39,584 nt of DNA from Rhodoferax sp. (GCA_021738345.1 JAIPCE010000010.1:1-39584); one strand, 5' to 3'; shown: positions 17,691 through 27,470, counted from the first letter of the stretch. Made by a program: numbers and translations. Notes: a model not told the origin generated them from the sequence alone.

Positions 17691-18806
17691 TTAATCACCG
17701 AACATTTTTTGCTTTAACTCACGCCGCTGCTGCGCCTCCAGCGAGAGCGTCGCGGTGGGTCGGGCTAACAACCTGCCGACACCGATCGGCTCACCGGTCT
17801 CATCGCAATACCCGTAGTCGCCAGAGTCGATGCGTGCAATGGATTGCTCAATTTTCTTGAGAAGTTTGCGTTCACGATCACGGGTACGCAATTCGAGGGC
17901 GTGCTCTTCTTCAATCGTGGCACGGTCCGCCGGATCGGGCGTTACCGAGGTGTCTTCCCGCAGGTGTTCGGTCGTTTCACCTGCGTTGCTCAAAATGTCA
18001 CGCTTCAAGGTGACCAGCTTCAAGCGAAACGCCGCCATTTGAACGTCGTTCATGTACTCGGTATCTGGCATGGACAATAAATCAGCATCGGTCAACTGAT
18101 CCAGCGGTTTGGTCTTCCAGTTATCGGCAAGTGCGGGGTCTTTTTTGATGGCAGAGGGCATGACGGGAACAATGACAGGCTCGGGCAAGGTTTGGGTATA
18201 GCTGGCTTTGGCCGCAGTGGAGGCTACCGTCTGGGCCATGGAGGGAACGGTCAGTTGCGCCAGGCGCGAAGACGGTCGTCCGGCTTTGGCAGGCACCGAT
18301 GCGGTAGCTACTGACGCGACTTTGGTGGAAGTAGGGGAGGTGGACATGGAACTTTTTTCAATCTGGGCCGACGAAGTGGTGACTGTTTTGCCTGAGGACT
18401 TGTTGACCGGGTTTTTGACAGCGTCGCCGCCCTTGGGCGAAGACGATTTGCTTTGCGATTTCGAGCGGTCCTTGTCTATGGAAGATGCCGATGCGTGATT
18501 TACCTGGGCTAACGGTGTTGCCGCAGCCTTGGCCGACACCAGCTTGGGTTTGGTCGGCGTGCGCACAGATTTTTCAGCCAAAGGAGCCGCGACCTTGGTA
18601 GCTGACTTGCTGGTGTCCACACGGTCTTCATTCCCGGCACTGGATTTCACTCGATGTCTCCTGGCAGAGCTGCGCTGCACATGGTCGTTGGGGGATGCCA
18701 CCCCCCCAGCGTGCTTTAATTTCTTATCTGGCGGGGTTTCTACGGCGGGCGAGTGTACAGGCAAGATCCTGCCAAATCCCATCAGTTGCAAAAGCGAGAC
18801 AAACAT
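17691..18806 (-). CDS. dksA: DksA-family RNA polymerase-binding factor with long N-terminal extension
   Basis: A 371-residue protein whose last 125 residues are DksA. The coiled coil (about 260-325) carries DPADRA at 291-296, matching the D-x-x-D-x-A tip that acts in the polymerase secondary channel. The globular domain reads YGYCDETGEPIGVGRLLARPTATLSLEAQ: only C334 of the usual four zinc cysteines remains, so it resembles zinc-independent DksA proteins. Residues 1-225 are a low-complexity tail rich in S, A, K, T and P, unlike the 151-residue E. coli protein. GGGAG-like GGGAGTGAA sits just before ATG 18806, supporting the long start. DksA with ppGpp controls rRNA and amino acid promoters. It lies 31 bp after a COG0523 GTPase gene. 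Confidence 0.88.
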   Translation of the reverse strand: MFVSLLQLMGFGRILPVHSPAVETPPDKKLKHAGGVASPNDHVQRSSARRHRVKSSAGNEDRVDTSKSATKVAAPLAEKSVRTPTKPKLVSAKAAATPLAQVNHASASSIDKDRSKSQSKSSSPKGGDAVKNPVNKSSGKTVTTSSAQIEKSSMSTSPTSTKVASVATASVPAKAGRPSSRLAQLTVPSMAQTVASTAAKASYTQTLPEPVIVPVMPSAIKKDPALADNWKTKPLDQLTDADLLSMPDTEYMNDVQMAAFRLKLVTLKRDILSNAGETTEHLREDTSVTPDPADRATIEEEHALELRTRDRERKLLKKIEQSIARIDSGDYGYCDETGEPIGVGRLLARPTATLSLEAQQRRELKQKMFGD

Positions 18807-18837
18807 TTCACTCCCAGATTCGTAAATCGGTGGCGCT

Positions 18838-19914
<1,077 letters not shown>

Positions 19915-19987
19915 AGACGCATCCAAAAATAAGCAGGTGGGGAGTGTAGCGGCCAATTCAAGTCTGGCGCTGACAATTGCGCATCGC

Positions 19988-21169
19988 TTATTTACGCATC
20001 AACACCAGTCCCTTGAGGTATTCGCCTTCTGGAAAGCTCAGCGTCATGGGATGGTCTGGCGCACCGCCCAGGCGCTCGGTGACAAAACCATCGACTCCGG
20101 CATCAGCCGCGGCGCCCGCCACAATTTTGTGAAACAGATCAGCCGAGATGCCGCCTGAGCAAGAATACGTAAACAGCACGCCACCGGGCGTAAGTAATTT
20201 GAGCGCCAGGCGGTTGATGTCCTTATAGGCCCTGGCTGCGCGATCGGCATGGGTGACTGTGGGCGCAAATTTGGGGGGATCGAGCACGATCGCGTCAAAA
20301 CTACGCCCCTGTTCCAGAAACAGACGCAAGGACGCGTTGACATCGGCGTCCATCCAACTGACGCTGCTTGCGTCAAAACCGTTCAGCGCGACATTGGCCG
20401 CCGCTTTTTCGAGCGCCGGTGCGGACGAGTCAATCGAAGTCACATGGGCCGCACCACCCGCCAGCGCCGCCACCGTAAAGCCCCCGGTGTAGCAATAGCA
20501 GTTGAGCACCCGCTGCGGCTGCAAGTGGCGACACATGTCAGCAAACTTCTTGCGGCTGTCGCGTTGGTCAAGGTAGAACCCGGTTTTGTGACCCTGCGCG
20601 ATATCAAGCTCTAGCTTCCAGCCGTGTTCCTGAATCACCAAATCCGTCGCTCCCTGCCCGCGCAACCAGCCTGTCGTCTCAGGCAAGCCCTCCAGTGCGC
20701 GGCTGCTGGCATCCGATCGCTCGTATAACCGCGTCAGCCCGCTCGCGCTCAGCAAAGCGTCGGCGAGCACAGCCTTCCAGCGCTCGACTCCACACGCTAG
20801 AAACTGCGCCACCAGGGTGTCGCCGTAGCGGTCCACCACCAGCCCCGGCAGTCCATCCGATTCGCCGTGAATCAGGCGCTGGCCATCGCTCTGGATGGCG
20901 AAGCGCTTGCGCGCCTGGACCGCGCTATGGATGGTTGCGGCAAACAAACCGGCATCGATGCGTTGTTTTTCGTCAAAACTCCAGACCCGCGCCCGAATTT
21001 TTGAGGTGGGACTAAACGCCGCCCAAGCCAGAAACTGACCCGCACTGGACTCCACCCGCACGGTCTCGCCACTGTCTGCAGCGCCCTTGGCAATGGCGGA
21101 TTCGAAAATCCACGGGTGGCGGCGTAGCAGCGACCGCTCCTTGCCTTCTTTCAAACGTAGGGTTTTCAT
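19988..21169 (-). CDS. rlmI: Class I SAM-dependent 23S rRNA methyltransferase, RlmI type
   Basis: A 393-residue protein with an N-terminal PUA-like domain (LKEGKERSLLRRHPWIFESAI, about 1-75), a central EEHB-type region, and a Rossmann methyltransferase domain. The SAM-binding motif I is VLNCYCYTGGFTVAAL, motif II contains SIDSS, and motif IV is IVLDPPKFAP. FYLDQRDSR is a family hallmark. RlmI makes 5-methylcytosine at position 1962 (E. coli numbering) of 23S rRNA; the exact target here is inferred. It follows xerC by 15 bp on the same strand. Confidence 0.88.
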   Translation of the reverse strand: MKTLRLKEGKERSLLRRHPWIFESAIAKGAADSGETVRVESSAGQFLAWAAFSPTSKIRARVWSFDEKQRIDAGLFAATIHSAVQARKRFAIQSDGQRLIHGESDGLPGLVVDRYGDTLVAQFLACGVERWKAVLADALLSASGLTRLYERSDASSRALEGLPETTGWLRGQGATDLVIQEHGWKLELDIAQGHKTGFYLDQRDSRKKFADMCRHLQPQRVLNCYCYTGGFTVAALAGGAAHVTSIDSSAPALEKAAANVALNGFDASSVSWMDADVNASLRLFLEQGRSFDAIVLDPPKFAPTVTHADRAARAYKDINRLALKLLTPGGVLFTYSCSGGISADLFHKIVAGAAADAGVDGFVTERLGGAPDHPMTLSFPEGEYLKGLVLMRK

Positions 21170-21184
21170 GGGTCGAATCCAGGT

Positions 21185-22165
21185 TCAATGGTCCTTGCCT
21201 TTGCGGCGCGCACGCGGATGCGCCGCGTCGTAGGCCTTGGCAAGGTGCTGAAAATCAAGGCGGGTATACACCTGGGTCGTCGTGATGTTGGCATGGCCCA
21301 GCAACTCTTGCACGGCACGCAGGTCGCCGCTGGATTGCAGCACGTGGCTGGCAAACGAGTGGCGCAGCATGTGCGGATGGACCGGCGTGGCCAGCCCCGC
21401 CAACTGGCTGCGGCGCCTGAGGCGCTGCCAGACCGATTGTGCCGTCAGGCGGGTTCCGTTACGCCCTGTGAACAAAGCTGGCTGCTCCGGCGGGGGAGTG
21501 GATGGCTCCCCACTTGCCTGGCGACACTCCAGCCAGCGGCTCAGCGCCTGCAGTGCCGTGCGACCCACTGGCACGATGCGCCGTTTGCTGCCCTTGCCCA
21601 GCACATGGGCCTCGGCCGCCGCCAGATCCACCCAACCCCGTGCCTGGCCACTGGCTTGCACGTCAAGCCCCACCAGTTCACCCACTCGCAAGCCGCTGCC
21701 ATACAGCAACTCGACAATCGCCGCGTCACGCGCCTCCAGCCAGGGATCGTCAGCACTTTTGAAGTCGGCAAACTGCACGGCATGGTCAACCCCCAGCGCC
21801 TTGGGCAAGGGTTTGGGTGCTTTTGGGGATCGCACGTCCTGAACTGGATTGGTCGCAATCAGCCCCTCGCGACCCAACCAGGCATAAAAGCCACGCCAGC
21901 CCGACAAAATGAGCGCAATACCGCGCCCGCTGCGGCCCGCGCTGTGCATCTGTGCAACCCAGCGCCGAATGTGGTGGTGTTGCACTGCAGGTAATTCGAC
22001 CCCCACCTGTGCTGCGTATCCGGTGAGCTTGGCCAGGTCCAACGTGTAAAGCGCAAGAGTGCGCTCGGCCAAGCGCTTTTCTACTCGGACGTAGGTCAGA
22101 TAGCGCGCAACAAGGACTGTGTCACCAGATTCAGGCGACAGAACCTGCGTCGGGGATTGCTTCAC
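21185..22165 (-). CDS. xerC: Tyrosine recombinase XerC
   Basis: A tyrosine recombinase of about 326 residues acting with XerD at dif to resolve chromosome dimers. The N-terminal SAM-like core-binding domain (about 18-115) is followed by the catalytic domain with Arg in GSGLRVGELVGLD, Lys in LGKGSKRRIVP, H-x-x-R in HPHMLRHSFASH, and the terminal His and Tyr in LGHANITTTQVYTRLD. Its place after dapF and DUF484 is the conserved chromosomal xerC context, not that of an integrase. The start is uncertain: GTG 22165 is chosen, TTG 22168 lies one codon upstream, and neither has a clear ribosome site. Confidence 0.93.
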   Translation of the reverse strand: MKQSPTQVLSPESGDTVLVARYLTYVRVEKRLAERTLALYTLDLAKLTGYAAQVGVELPAVQHHHIRRWVAQMHSAGRSGRGIALILSGWRGFYAWLGREGLIATNPVQDVRSPKAPKPLPKALGVDHAVQFADFKSADDPWLEARDAAIVELLYGSGLRVGELVGLDVQASGQARGWVDLAAAEAHVLGKGSKRRIVPVGRTALQALSRWLECRQASGEPSTPPPEQPALFTGRNGTRLTAQSVWQRLRRRSQLAGLATPVHPHMLRHSFASHVLQSSGDLRAVQELLGHANITTTQVYTRLDFQHLAKAYDAAHPRARRKGKDH

Positions 22166-22183
22166 CAAGCGCCAGCCGGCTGA

Positions 22184-22894
22184 CTAACGCAGGCGCGACA
22201 GGGCGGCACTGGCCAGGTCGCCGATGCGTGCCAAGAACTCTGTTCCCATGCCACTGTGAAAACGCTGGGAATCGCTAGAGGCGAGCACCAACATGCCAAA
22301 CGCCGGCGACGACGTGGTCGTCGGTACGCTGCGCAAGGGCACCAACGCCAGCGAGGTCACTGCGCCCGGCTCTGCGAGCCAACCTACGCACTCAAACCCC
22401 GTATTAAGCCCGCAAAAGGGTTCCATAAGAGACGATGCGAACATTTTGGCGTCGTCGCTTACGCCTTGTGCAAAACTCTGGCCCACATATTCAGCCGCAA
22501 CACCCCACACACGGATAGCGACTTGAGGCACGGAAAACTGGCGCTTGATCTCTTCGCTCACCTGGGCCGGCAAAGCCGCTGCATCGGCCACCTGGAACAG
22601 GCTGCAGGCCCAGCGCAGCACCCTGTCGGACAAGATCACATTGTCGTTGCCGTTGCGAATCATCTCCATCACGCGCTGCTCCAGCACCTTGATTTTTTCC
22701 CGCAGCATCTCGGCCTGCCGCTCTTGCAGGCTCACGGTCCGGTGGCTGTGCGGGCTGGTGAACTGCACCGCTGCCAACAGGTCAGCGTGCCGCACAAAGA
22801 AATCTGGGGTGTTGGCAAGGTAGCTGGCAATGTCCTCTTCGGTAAACGGGTTGCCAAGTGCGGTGTTCAATGAATTGCTCACGGGTTTTCTCAC
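22184..22894 (-). CDS. DUF484 family protein
   Basis: A 236-residue GAF-like protein of the family found between dapF and xerC in many proteobacteria (yigA in E. coli). The N-terminus has [24 protein letters not shown], then [22 protein letters not shown] and a coiled coil, with a GAF-like C-terminal half ending [12 protein letters not shown]. The role is unknown. The start is a GTG (22894) that overlaps the dapF stop as GTGA, pointing to translational coupling. Confidence 0.9.
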   Translation of the reverse strand: MRKPVSNSLNTALGNPFTEEDIASYLANTPDFFVRHADLLAAVQFTSPHSHRTVSLQERQAEMLREKIKVLEQRVMEMIRNGNDNVILSDRVLRWACSLFQVADAAALPAQVSEEIKRQFSVPQVAIRVWGVAAEYVGQSFAQGVSDDAKMFASSLMEPFCGLNTGFECVGWLAEPGAVTSLALVPLRSVPTTTSSPAFGMLVLASSDSQRFHSGMGTEFLARIGDLASAALSRLR

Positions 22895-23766
22895 AAGTTG
22901 TCAGGAATCTCGATTACGCCACGAAAAACGGTGGTCGCAGCGCCGGTCATCATGACCGGTGCCGCATCACCCGCCCAGGCGATGCGCAAAAGTCCACCGC
23001 GAGTCTGAACATCGACCTCAGCGTCGAGCCAGCCCAGTCGAATCCCGGCCACCACGGCCGCACAGGCCCCGGTACCACACGCGAGGGTCTCACCCACTCC
23101 ACGCTCAAACACACGCAGGTCAATGTGGCTGCGGCCCCGCACTTGCATAAAACCCACGTTGACCCCTCGGCTAAAACGCGGACAGTTTTGAACTTGCGGG
23201 CCGAGTGTCAGCACGGGCGCGGCATCTAGGTCGTCGACCCGCAGCACGGCGTGCGGATTGCCCATGGAAACAATCGCAACCAAGACTGACGCGGGTGACT
23301 CGGTGTCAGCCAACTCAAGGGACCACAAGCCAAATCTCCCCTGGTCAAGGTATTGCAGATTGGATGCATCAAAAGGAATTTGCTCCAGCGCAAACACCGG
23401 TGCGCCCATATTGACCGTCACCCGGCCGTCGCCCGTCAGTTCCGGTTCAATTACGCCTTTCATGGTCTGCACCCGAATGCGGTCTTTGGTGGTTAACCCT
23501 GCATCACGCACAAACCGGGCAAAGCAACGTGCACCATTGCCACACTGCTCCACCTCCGCACCATCGGCGTTGTGAATGAGGTACTCAAAATCAATGCCTT
23601 CGGCTGGCGATGGACGCACTGTCAGAATCTGGTCCGCACCAACACCAAAGTGGCGGTCACCCAGAAACCGGTAGTGTCGAGCAGCAAGACCCAAGCGCCC
23701 TGTGGTTTCGTCAAGCACCACAAAGTCATTGCCCGCGCCCTGCATCTTGGTAAATTTGATTTGCAT
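22891..23766 (-). CDS. dapF: Diaminopimelate epimerase
   Basis: A 291-residue PLP-independent epimerase that converts LL- to meso-diaminopimelate for lysine and peptidoglycan. Its start [20 protein letters not shown] is the family N-terminus. The two catalytic cysteines are seen in [11 protein letters not shown] and [11 protein letters not shown]. An upstream extension of 30 codons is open but not family-like, so ATG 23766 is used. It begins the dapF-DUF484-xerC run, 49 bp after the cytochrome b gene. Confidence 0.97.
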   Translation of the reverse strand: MQIKFTKMQGAGNDFVVLDETTGRLGLAARHYRFLGDRHFGVGADQILTVRPSPAEGIDFEYLIHNADGAEVEQCGNGARCFARFVRDAGLTTKDRIRVQTMKGVIEPELTGDGRVTVNMGAPVFALEQIPFDASNLQYLDQGRFGLWSLELADTESPASVLVAIVSMGNPHAVLRVDDLDAAPVLTLGPQVQNCPRFSRGVNVGFMQVRGRSHIDLRVFERGVGETLACGTGACAAVVAGIRLGWLDAEVDVQTRGGLLRIAWAGDAAPVMMTGAATTVFRGVIEIPDNL

Positions 23767-23815
23767 GGGCCGGATTATCCCCGGCCCGGCGAACGCGCTC
23801 CCGAACCCAGCGTCC

Positions 23816-24457
23816 TTAGCCGTGGTGGTGGCCGCCGTCTTCGTCGACTTCCTCATAGCCGGTGATCATGGCCTTGAAGTGGGCCGAGGGGGTGTGTCCC
23901 AGGCTGGCCAGGTACACGTGCACGATGATGAAGCCGCTGAACAGGATGAACAGCAGCACATGGATGGTGTCTACCACGCGCACGCCGCCCAGTGCTTCCA
24001 CGATGCCTGCAAAGCGGGCGACATCCCAAAGCAGCACGCCCGTGAAAAACTGCGCGGGAACCAGCATCATCATGATGATCTGGTACATCATGCTTTGCAG
24101 GGGGTTGAATTTGCGGTAGGCGCTGGGATGGTGGGGGTTTACCTCGCCGCGGAAAATGCCATAGCCGTAGTACTGCATCTGCTTGAAGCTATCCTTGAAG
24201 TACTTGGTAGGACTCAGTTCGGGGTGGTAGACCTTGATTTTGTCGGTGAACAGGTAAAACCCGAGCCAGATGAAGAAGTTCGCAATCAGGACAAAACCGA
24301 TCCAGTTGTGCGCCACCACGGCCGTGCGAAACGACACCCATTGAAACAGGTCGAGGTAGCGGATTTGCAATCCGGTCAGTATCAACAGGACAAAGCCAAA
24401 AGCGTTGGTCCAATGCCAGATCCGGACCGGAAGCGGATGAATATAGAGTTTTTTCAT
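23816..24457 (-). CDS. Cytochrome b/b6-domain membrane protein
   Basis: A 213-residue integral membrane protein with four predicted helices (about 13-33, 47-70, 120-145, 160-185), like the b-type subunits of NiFe hydrogenase and formate dehydrogenase. Candidate heme-ligand histidines are in the first helix start (RIWHWTNAF), the second helix (VVAHNWIGF) and the last helix (VDTIHVLL and IIVHVYLA). It ends in GGHHHG. Such subunits oxidise quinol and pass electrons to a periplasmic partner. It lies 12 bp after the nine-heme cytochrome gene, which is the obvious partner. Direction of flow and terminal acceptor cannot be read from sequence. Confidence 0.88.
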   Translation of the reverse strand: MKKLYIHPLPVRIWHWTNAFGFVLLILTGLQIRYLDLFQWVSFRTAVVAHNWIGFVLIANFFIWLGFYLFTDKIKVYHPELSPTKYFKDSFKQMQYYGYGIFRGEVNPHHPSAYRKFNPLQSMMYQIIMMMLVPAQFFTGVLLWDVARFAGIVEALGGVRVVDTIHVLLFILFSGFIIVHVYLASLGHTPSAHFKAMITGYEEVDEDGGHHHG

Positions 24458-24469
24458 GGCGGATTCCTG

Positions 24470-25870
24470 TTATTTCGGAGCTTGCTCTGATGGTGATGGA
24501 GCACCAGGGGTCGCTGCATCCCCTGCCGCAGCTGCTGCAAGGCGCTCGGCTTCCAGACGTTCACGTACACCTTTAAATAGACGTTTGATCGTCATGTGAC
24601 CAATCGGTACGCACACGGCACCCGCCAGAACCATCACCAGAAGAATGTCCAACAATTTGATGCGGGTGCTGCCAATCGCGTAGAAGCCGCGTACCGAGTT
24701 CATGGACGTCAGTGAACTCAGAACTTCCTTCTGCACTCCATGGCGCAGCGGGCGACCGTCTGGGCCGGCGATCGTCAGAGTGACACTTTGGAACGGAGCG
24801 GCACCGGCCTGGTGACAGGCGTTGCAGTCCTTGATCGCCTTTTCTTTTTCGCTGAGTTGATGGGCTTCGACCCCCGACTTGACTTCCAGGCGTCCACGTA
24901 GCACGGTTTTGCCGGGCGCGCCTTCTTGGTTGAATTCTTTGAGGAGGCTCCAAAGAGCACGCTCGTCCAGGCCCATACCCGCGCCGTCGGCGGCATCTGT
25001 CAAGCTCTCAAACTTGGGCACCCCGGTTTTCTCGGATAACTGCACATTTTTTCCGGCATCAAACAGACGCAGATTCACGCGGCGCTGGGCCGTTGGCACA
25101 TGGCAGGCTGGGCAGGAAATGGACGCAAAATGCAGCCCTGTGTTGGGCAGCCAATCCTGGTGTTGCGCGACTGCTTCCTTGTGGCAGGACAGGCAAGTGT
25201 CCTTGACACCATCGCCCATGGACGCGGCCTTGACATCATGGGCCTGGTGGCAATCGGCGCACAGTGGTGCCGACTTTCCTTTGGCAATCCGTTCCAGACC
25301 ATGAACATCTTTGGAGTAGGCCTTGAAAATTGCCTCGTGGCACTTGACGCAAGGCGTGGCTTCAATGGGCTGGACTTCCTTGAAGGAACGTACGGTGTGC
25401 GGGTTGTGGCAATCTGAACACAAGGGTGCCTTTTCGTTGCCCTCTTTCACCATTGCGGCATGCACGCTGTCATCGTATTGCACATATTTCTTTTTGTGAC
25501 AATCACGGCAGGCATTGCCCTGAGCCAATGTGAAGTCGCGTTTGCTCTTGATGTCCGACTTGACCTTGCCATGGGTCTTGGCGTCGAGGTCAGCGTGACA
25601 ATCTTCACACGCGGTCTCGTTGTGCATCGACTCCAAATAGGCCTTGGTGGAAATGCGCATGGACAGCACTTCGCCGTTTTGCAGCACCTTTTTGACACCT
25701 TCCTTGTCGTGGCAGGCCAGGCAGTCTTTCTCGGCGTCACCGAGCTCGACGTCTGCAGCGAACGTAAAAGATGTGGTCAGGCACCAGAGCAGGACCACCA
25801 GGCCCGCCCACCATGGCGTGCCGGCATTCAGCGAACCCATCGCTGAGTGGTTTGGACGAACGTTTCTCAT
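24470..25870 (-). CDS. Nine-heme c-type cytochrome, membrane anchored
   Basis: A 466-residue protein with an N-terminal export signal (hydrophobic core about 21-38, likely cleavage after TFA) and nine CxxCH heme sites starting at residues 50, 88, 121, 151, 174, 204, 226, 253 and 349. Many extra histidines can serve as distal ligands. Eight hemes are packed within the first 260 residues; the ninth is separate, followed by a C-terminal transmembrane helix (about 405-425) and a cytosolic Ala/Pro-rich tail. Spacing resembles NrfH/DmsE-like multiheme families only loosely, and no catalytic nitrite-reductase motif is visible. It probably forms a quinol-linked complex with the adjacent b cytochrome. 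Confidence 0.9.
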   Translation of the reverse strand: MRNVRPNHSAMGSLNAGTPWWAGLVVLLWCLTTSFTFAADVELGDAEKDCLACHDKEGVKKVLQNGEVLSMRISTKAYLESMHNETACEDCHADLDAKTHGKVKSDIKSKRDFTLAQGNACRDCHKKKYVQYDDSVHAAMVKEGNEKAPLCSDCHNPHTVRSFKEVQPIEATPCVKCHEAIFKAYSKDVHGLERIAKGKSAPLCADCHQAHDVKAASMGDGVKDTCLSCHKEAVAQHQDWLPNTGLHFASISCPACHVPTAQRRVNLRLFDAGKNVQLSEKTGVPKFESLTDAADGAGMGLDERALWSLLKEFNQEGAPGKTVLRGRLEVKSGVEAHQLSEKEKAIKDCNACHQAGAAPFQSVTLTIAGPDGRPLRHGVQKEVLSSLTSMNSVRGFYAIGSTRIKLLDILLVMVLAGAVCVPIGHMTIKRLFKGVRERLEAERLAAAAAGDAATPGAPSPSEQAPK

Positions 25871-25906
25871 TGAAGAGGCCCTCTTTGGGATATCGGCTCA
25901 GCATAA

Positions 25907-25938
25907 AGGCACCGCGGAGAGTGACTTCCGCGGTGCCT
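25907..25938 (-). terminator. 12-bp perfect hairpin between regulators and cytochromes
   Basis: AGGCACCGCGGA and its exact reverse complement flank an 8-nt loop. It lies in the 124-bp gap between the receiver-membrane gene and the cytochrome c gene. Read on the minus strand, the stem is followed by only a short TTTAT stretch, so it may be a partial terminator, an attenuator, or an RNA-stabilising or processing hairpin setting different levels for the two gene pairs. Confidence 0.7.
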
Positions 25939-25994
25939 ATGTGAAAGATAACATGGTCAAAGCGCTGGCATATTGCGCTGAGTCAGGCAATTTC

Positions 25995-26708
25995 TTATTT
26001 GGTGCTGGGCGTGCCCTTGAAAGCCTGGAAACCGGTCCAGAGCAACATGCCCAACCCGACAAATGGCAATGTCACGACGTAGATCAGACCAATGAACGGA
26101 GCGGCAATGACCAAGCCCACGTTGCGGGTGGCGGGGTACTTCCTGGCCAAGGCCTTGCCTGCAATACCCAACAGCATGGCCATACCGACCGCGGGCAGCG
26201 CCATCGCATACACCAAACCGATGAACGGGGCTGCCAGGAACAGCGCAATGTTCACCAGCCGGCTACGTTCCTTGGTCACCTCGACCGGAATTTCTTCGTT
26301 GGCGGCCTGGCTTGGCAATGGAACGGCTGCCACCGGGGCGGTTTGCAACAGTGCCTGGGCTGCACTTTCTTCGATCATCTCGGGCGACAGGGGCTTGTTA
26401 AGGAAGGCCGAGACGCCAGCGGCCTTGGCACGCGCCTGGTTGTCAGTGGAGCCGTATCCGGTAACGATGACTACCGGGGTCCAGGGGCGGCGGGCCTTGA
26501 TTTCTTCGGCCAGCTCAATACCGCTCATGCCGGGCATCTTGATGTCGGAGAACACCACGTCGTACTCTTGTTCACGCATTTTTTCCAATGCCTCGGCGGC
26601 GTTCTCGGCGGTCACCACCACGTACCCTTTTTGCGACAAAACACGGTTGAAGCTCTTGCCCACGACCGGGTCATCATCCACTACCAAAACTTGACGAAGT
26701 GCGCTCAT
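25995..26708 (-). CDS. Response-regulator receiver fused to a duplicated membrane hairpin
   Basis: A 237-residue protein. Residues 5-118 are a CheY-like receiver: acidic pocket D11-D13, phosphorylatable D55 in VVFSDIKMPG, T83 and K105 in FLNKPLSPE. A linker (119-150) leads to two near-identical hydrophobic units, about 159-180 (AAPFIGLVYAMALPAVG) and 202-223 (AAPFIGLIYVVTLPFVG), so the C-terminal domain is an internal duplication and membrane embedded. This is not a DNA-binding or enzymatic output. GGAG lies just upstream of ATG 26708. It follows the stand-alone receiver and precedes the cytochrome genes, so it may tie phosphorylation to the membrane complex. Confidence 0.85.
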   Translation of the reverse strand: MSALRQVLVVDDDPVVGKSFNRVLSQKGYVVVTAENAAEALEKMREQEYDVVFSDIKMPGMSGIELAEEIKARRPWTPVVIVTGYGSTDNQARAKAAGVSAFLNKPLSPEMIEESAAQALLQTAPVAAVPLPSQAANEEIPVEVTKERSRLVNIALFLAAPFIGLVYAMALPAVGMAMLLGIAGKALARKYPATRNVGLVIAAPFIGLIYVVTLPFVGLGMLLWTGFQAFKGTPSTK

Positions 26709-26760
26709 GATTTTCTCCAAAAGATTAAAAAATTGAAACTTGATGAAAGGAAGGAATACC

Positions 26761-27180
26761 CTAATGGACCGTGGCCGCTTGCATCGTCTGCTCGCACCGA
26801 ATCGCCCACCGCTTGTGCATCATTGCGCCGTTGGCTGCATTGATGATGTCGTCGGGTCCCGCGGGTTTGGACAGGTAGTCGTAAGCCCCAAGAGAGACGG
26901 CCTGCTTGGCAGAGTCAACACCGGGATAGCCGGTGATGATCACGACTTCGCTTTCGGGCCAACGTTCCTTGATGATCTTGAGCACCGACATGCCATCCAT
27001 GCCAGGCATGCGCAGATCGAGCAAAACCACATCAAACGCGTGGGTTCCCATTAGTTGGATCGCATCCTGTCCATTGGTGACGGTCTGCACATTGCAATGC
27101 TCGCTGGCCAGCGTTCTGAGGTAGCTCAGGCGCACCACTTCTTCATCGTCTATGACCAGAATTTTTGCTTTGGCGTTCAT
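26761..27180 (-). CDS. Stand-alone response-regulator receiver
   Basis: A 139-residue single receiver domain with acidic pair D11-D12, phosphorylation site D55 in VVLLDLRMPG, T83 in VVIITGYPG, and K105 in YLSKPAGPDD. There is no output domain; the short C-terminal tail (MMHKRWAIRCEQTMQAATVH) is not a known effector. GAGG lies 8 bases before ATG 27180. The gene is first after a sigma-54 promoter match and 52 bp before the receiver-membrane gene. No histidine kinase is encoded nearby, so the phosphodonor must be elsewhere. Confidence 0.88.
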   Translation of the reverse strand: MNAKAKILVIDDEEVVRLSYLRTLASEHCNVQTVTNGQDAIQLMGTHAFDVVLLDLRMPGMDGMSVLKIIKERWPESEVVIITGYPGVDSAKQAVSLGAYDYLSKPAGPDDIINAANGAMMHKRWAIRCEQTMQAATVH

Positions 27181-27215
27181 TTGATTACCTCGTATGTCGA
27201 ATCTGATACCCATTT

Positions 27216-27232
27216 AGCAGGGATCGTGCCAA
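27216..27232 (-). promoter_or_regulatory. Sigma-54 (-24/-12) promoter
   Basis: On the minus strand the sequence reads TTGGCACGATCCCTGCT. It matches the RpoN consensus YTGGCACGRNNNTTGCW at every fixed base except one (C for the first T of TTGC), with GG and GC separated by exactly 10 bases. Transcription would begin near 27206, giving a leader of about 25 nt before the receiver gene. Activation would require an enhancer-binding protein not encoded here. Confidence 0.8.
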
Positions 27233-27470
27233 GCAATGATTCTTTGAAAAAACTGTTTTAATTCAATAACTTAGAGTATTAAAAATGGGCGACGCTCAAT
27301 CGATCGGCGATTCTGATGGGCATGAAGTACAAAAAATTCATACAGTCGGGGCTGTCTAAGTGGAACTTCACCAAGCTTGCCCAGTGAGAAACCACGTGAT
27401 CTAGAAAATATTATTTTTATACAGGGTTACTGCTGTGCTCAGAGTCTTTTCACAGGGTGGATAGGTTCAG
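27233..27470. other. AT-rich non-coding stretch upstream of the sigma-54 promoter
   Basis: About 240 bp with no credible gene; the small open frames (21-24 codons) lack ribosome sites. It is markedly richer in A and T than its surroundings. Its position just upstream of a sigma-54 promoter is where an activator site and DNA bending would be expected, but I could not identify a specific site. Confidence 0.5.

Noticed and set aside
27280..27390. Two tiny plus-strand frames (24 and 21 codons) in the AT-rich gap
   Set aside because: Overlapping, without ribosome sites or recognisable sequence, and opposite to the direction of the sigma-54 promoter.
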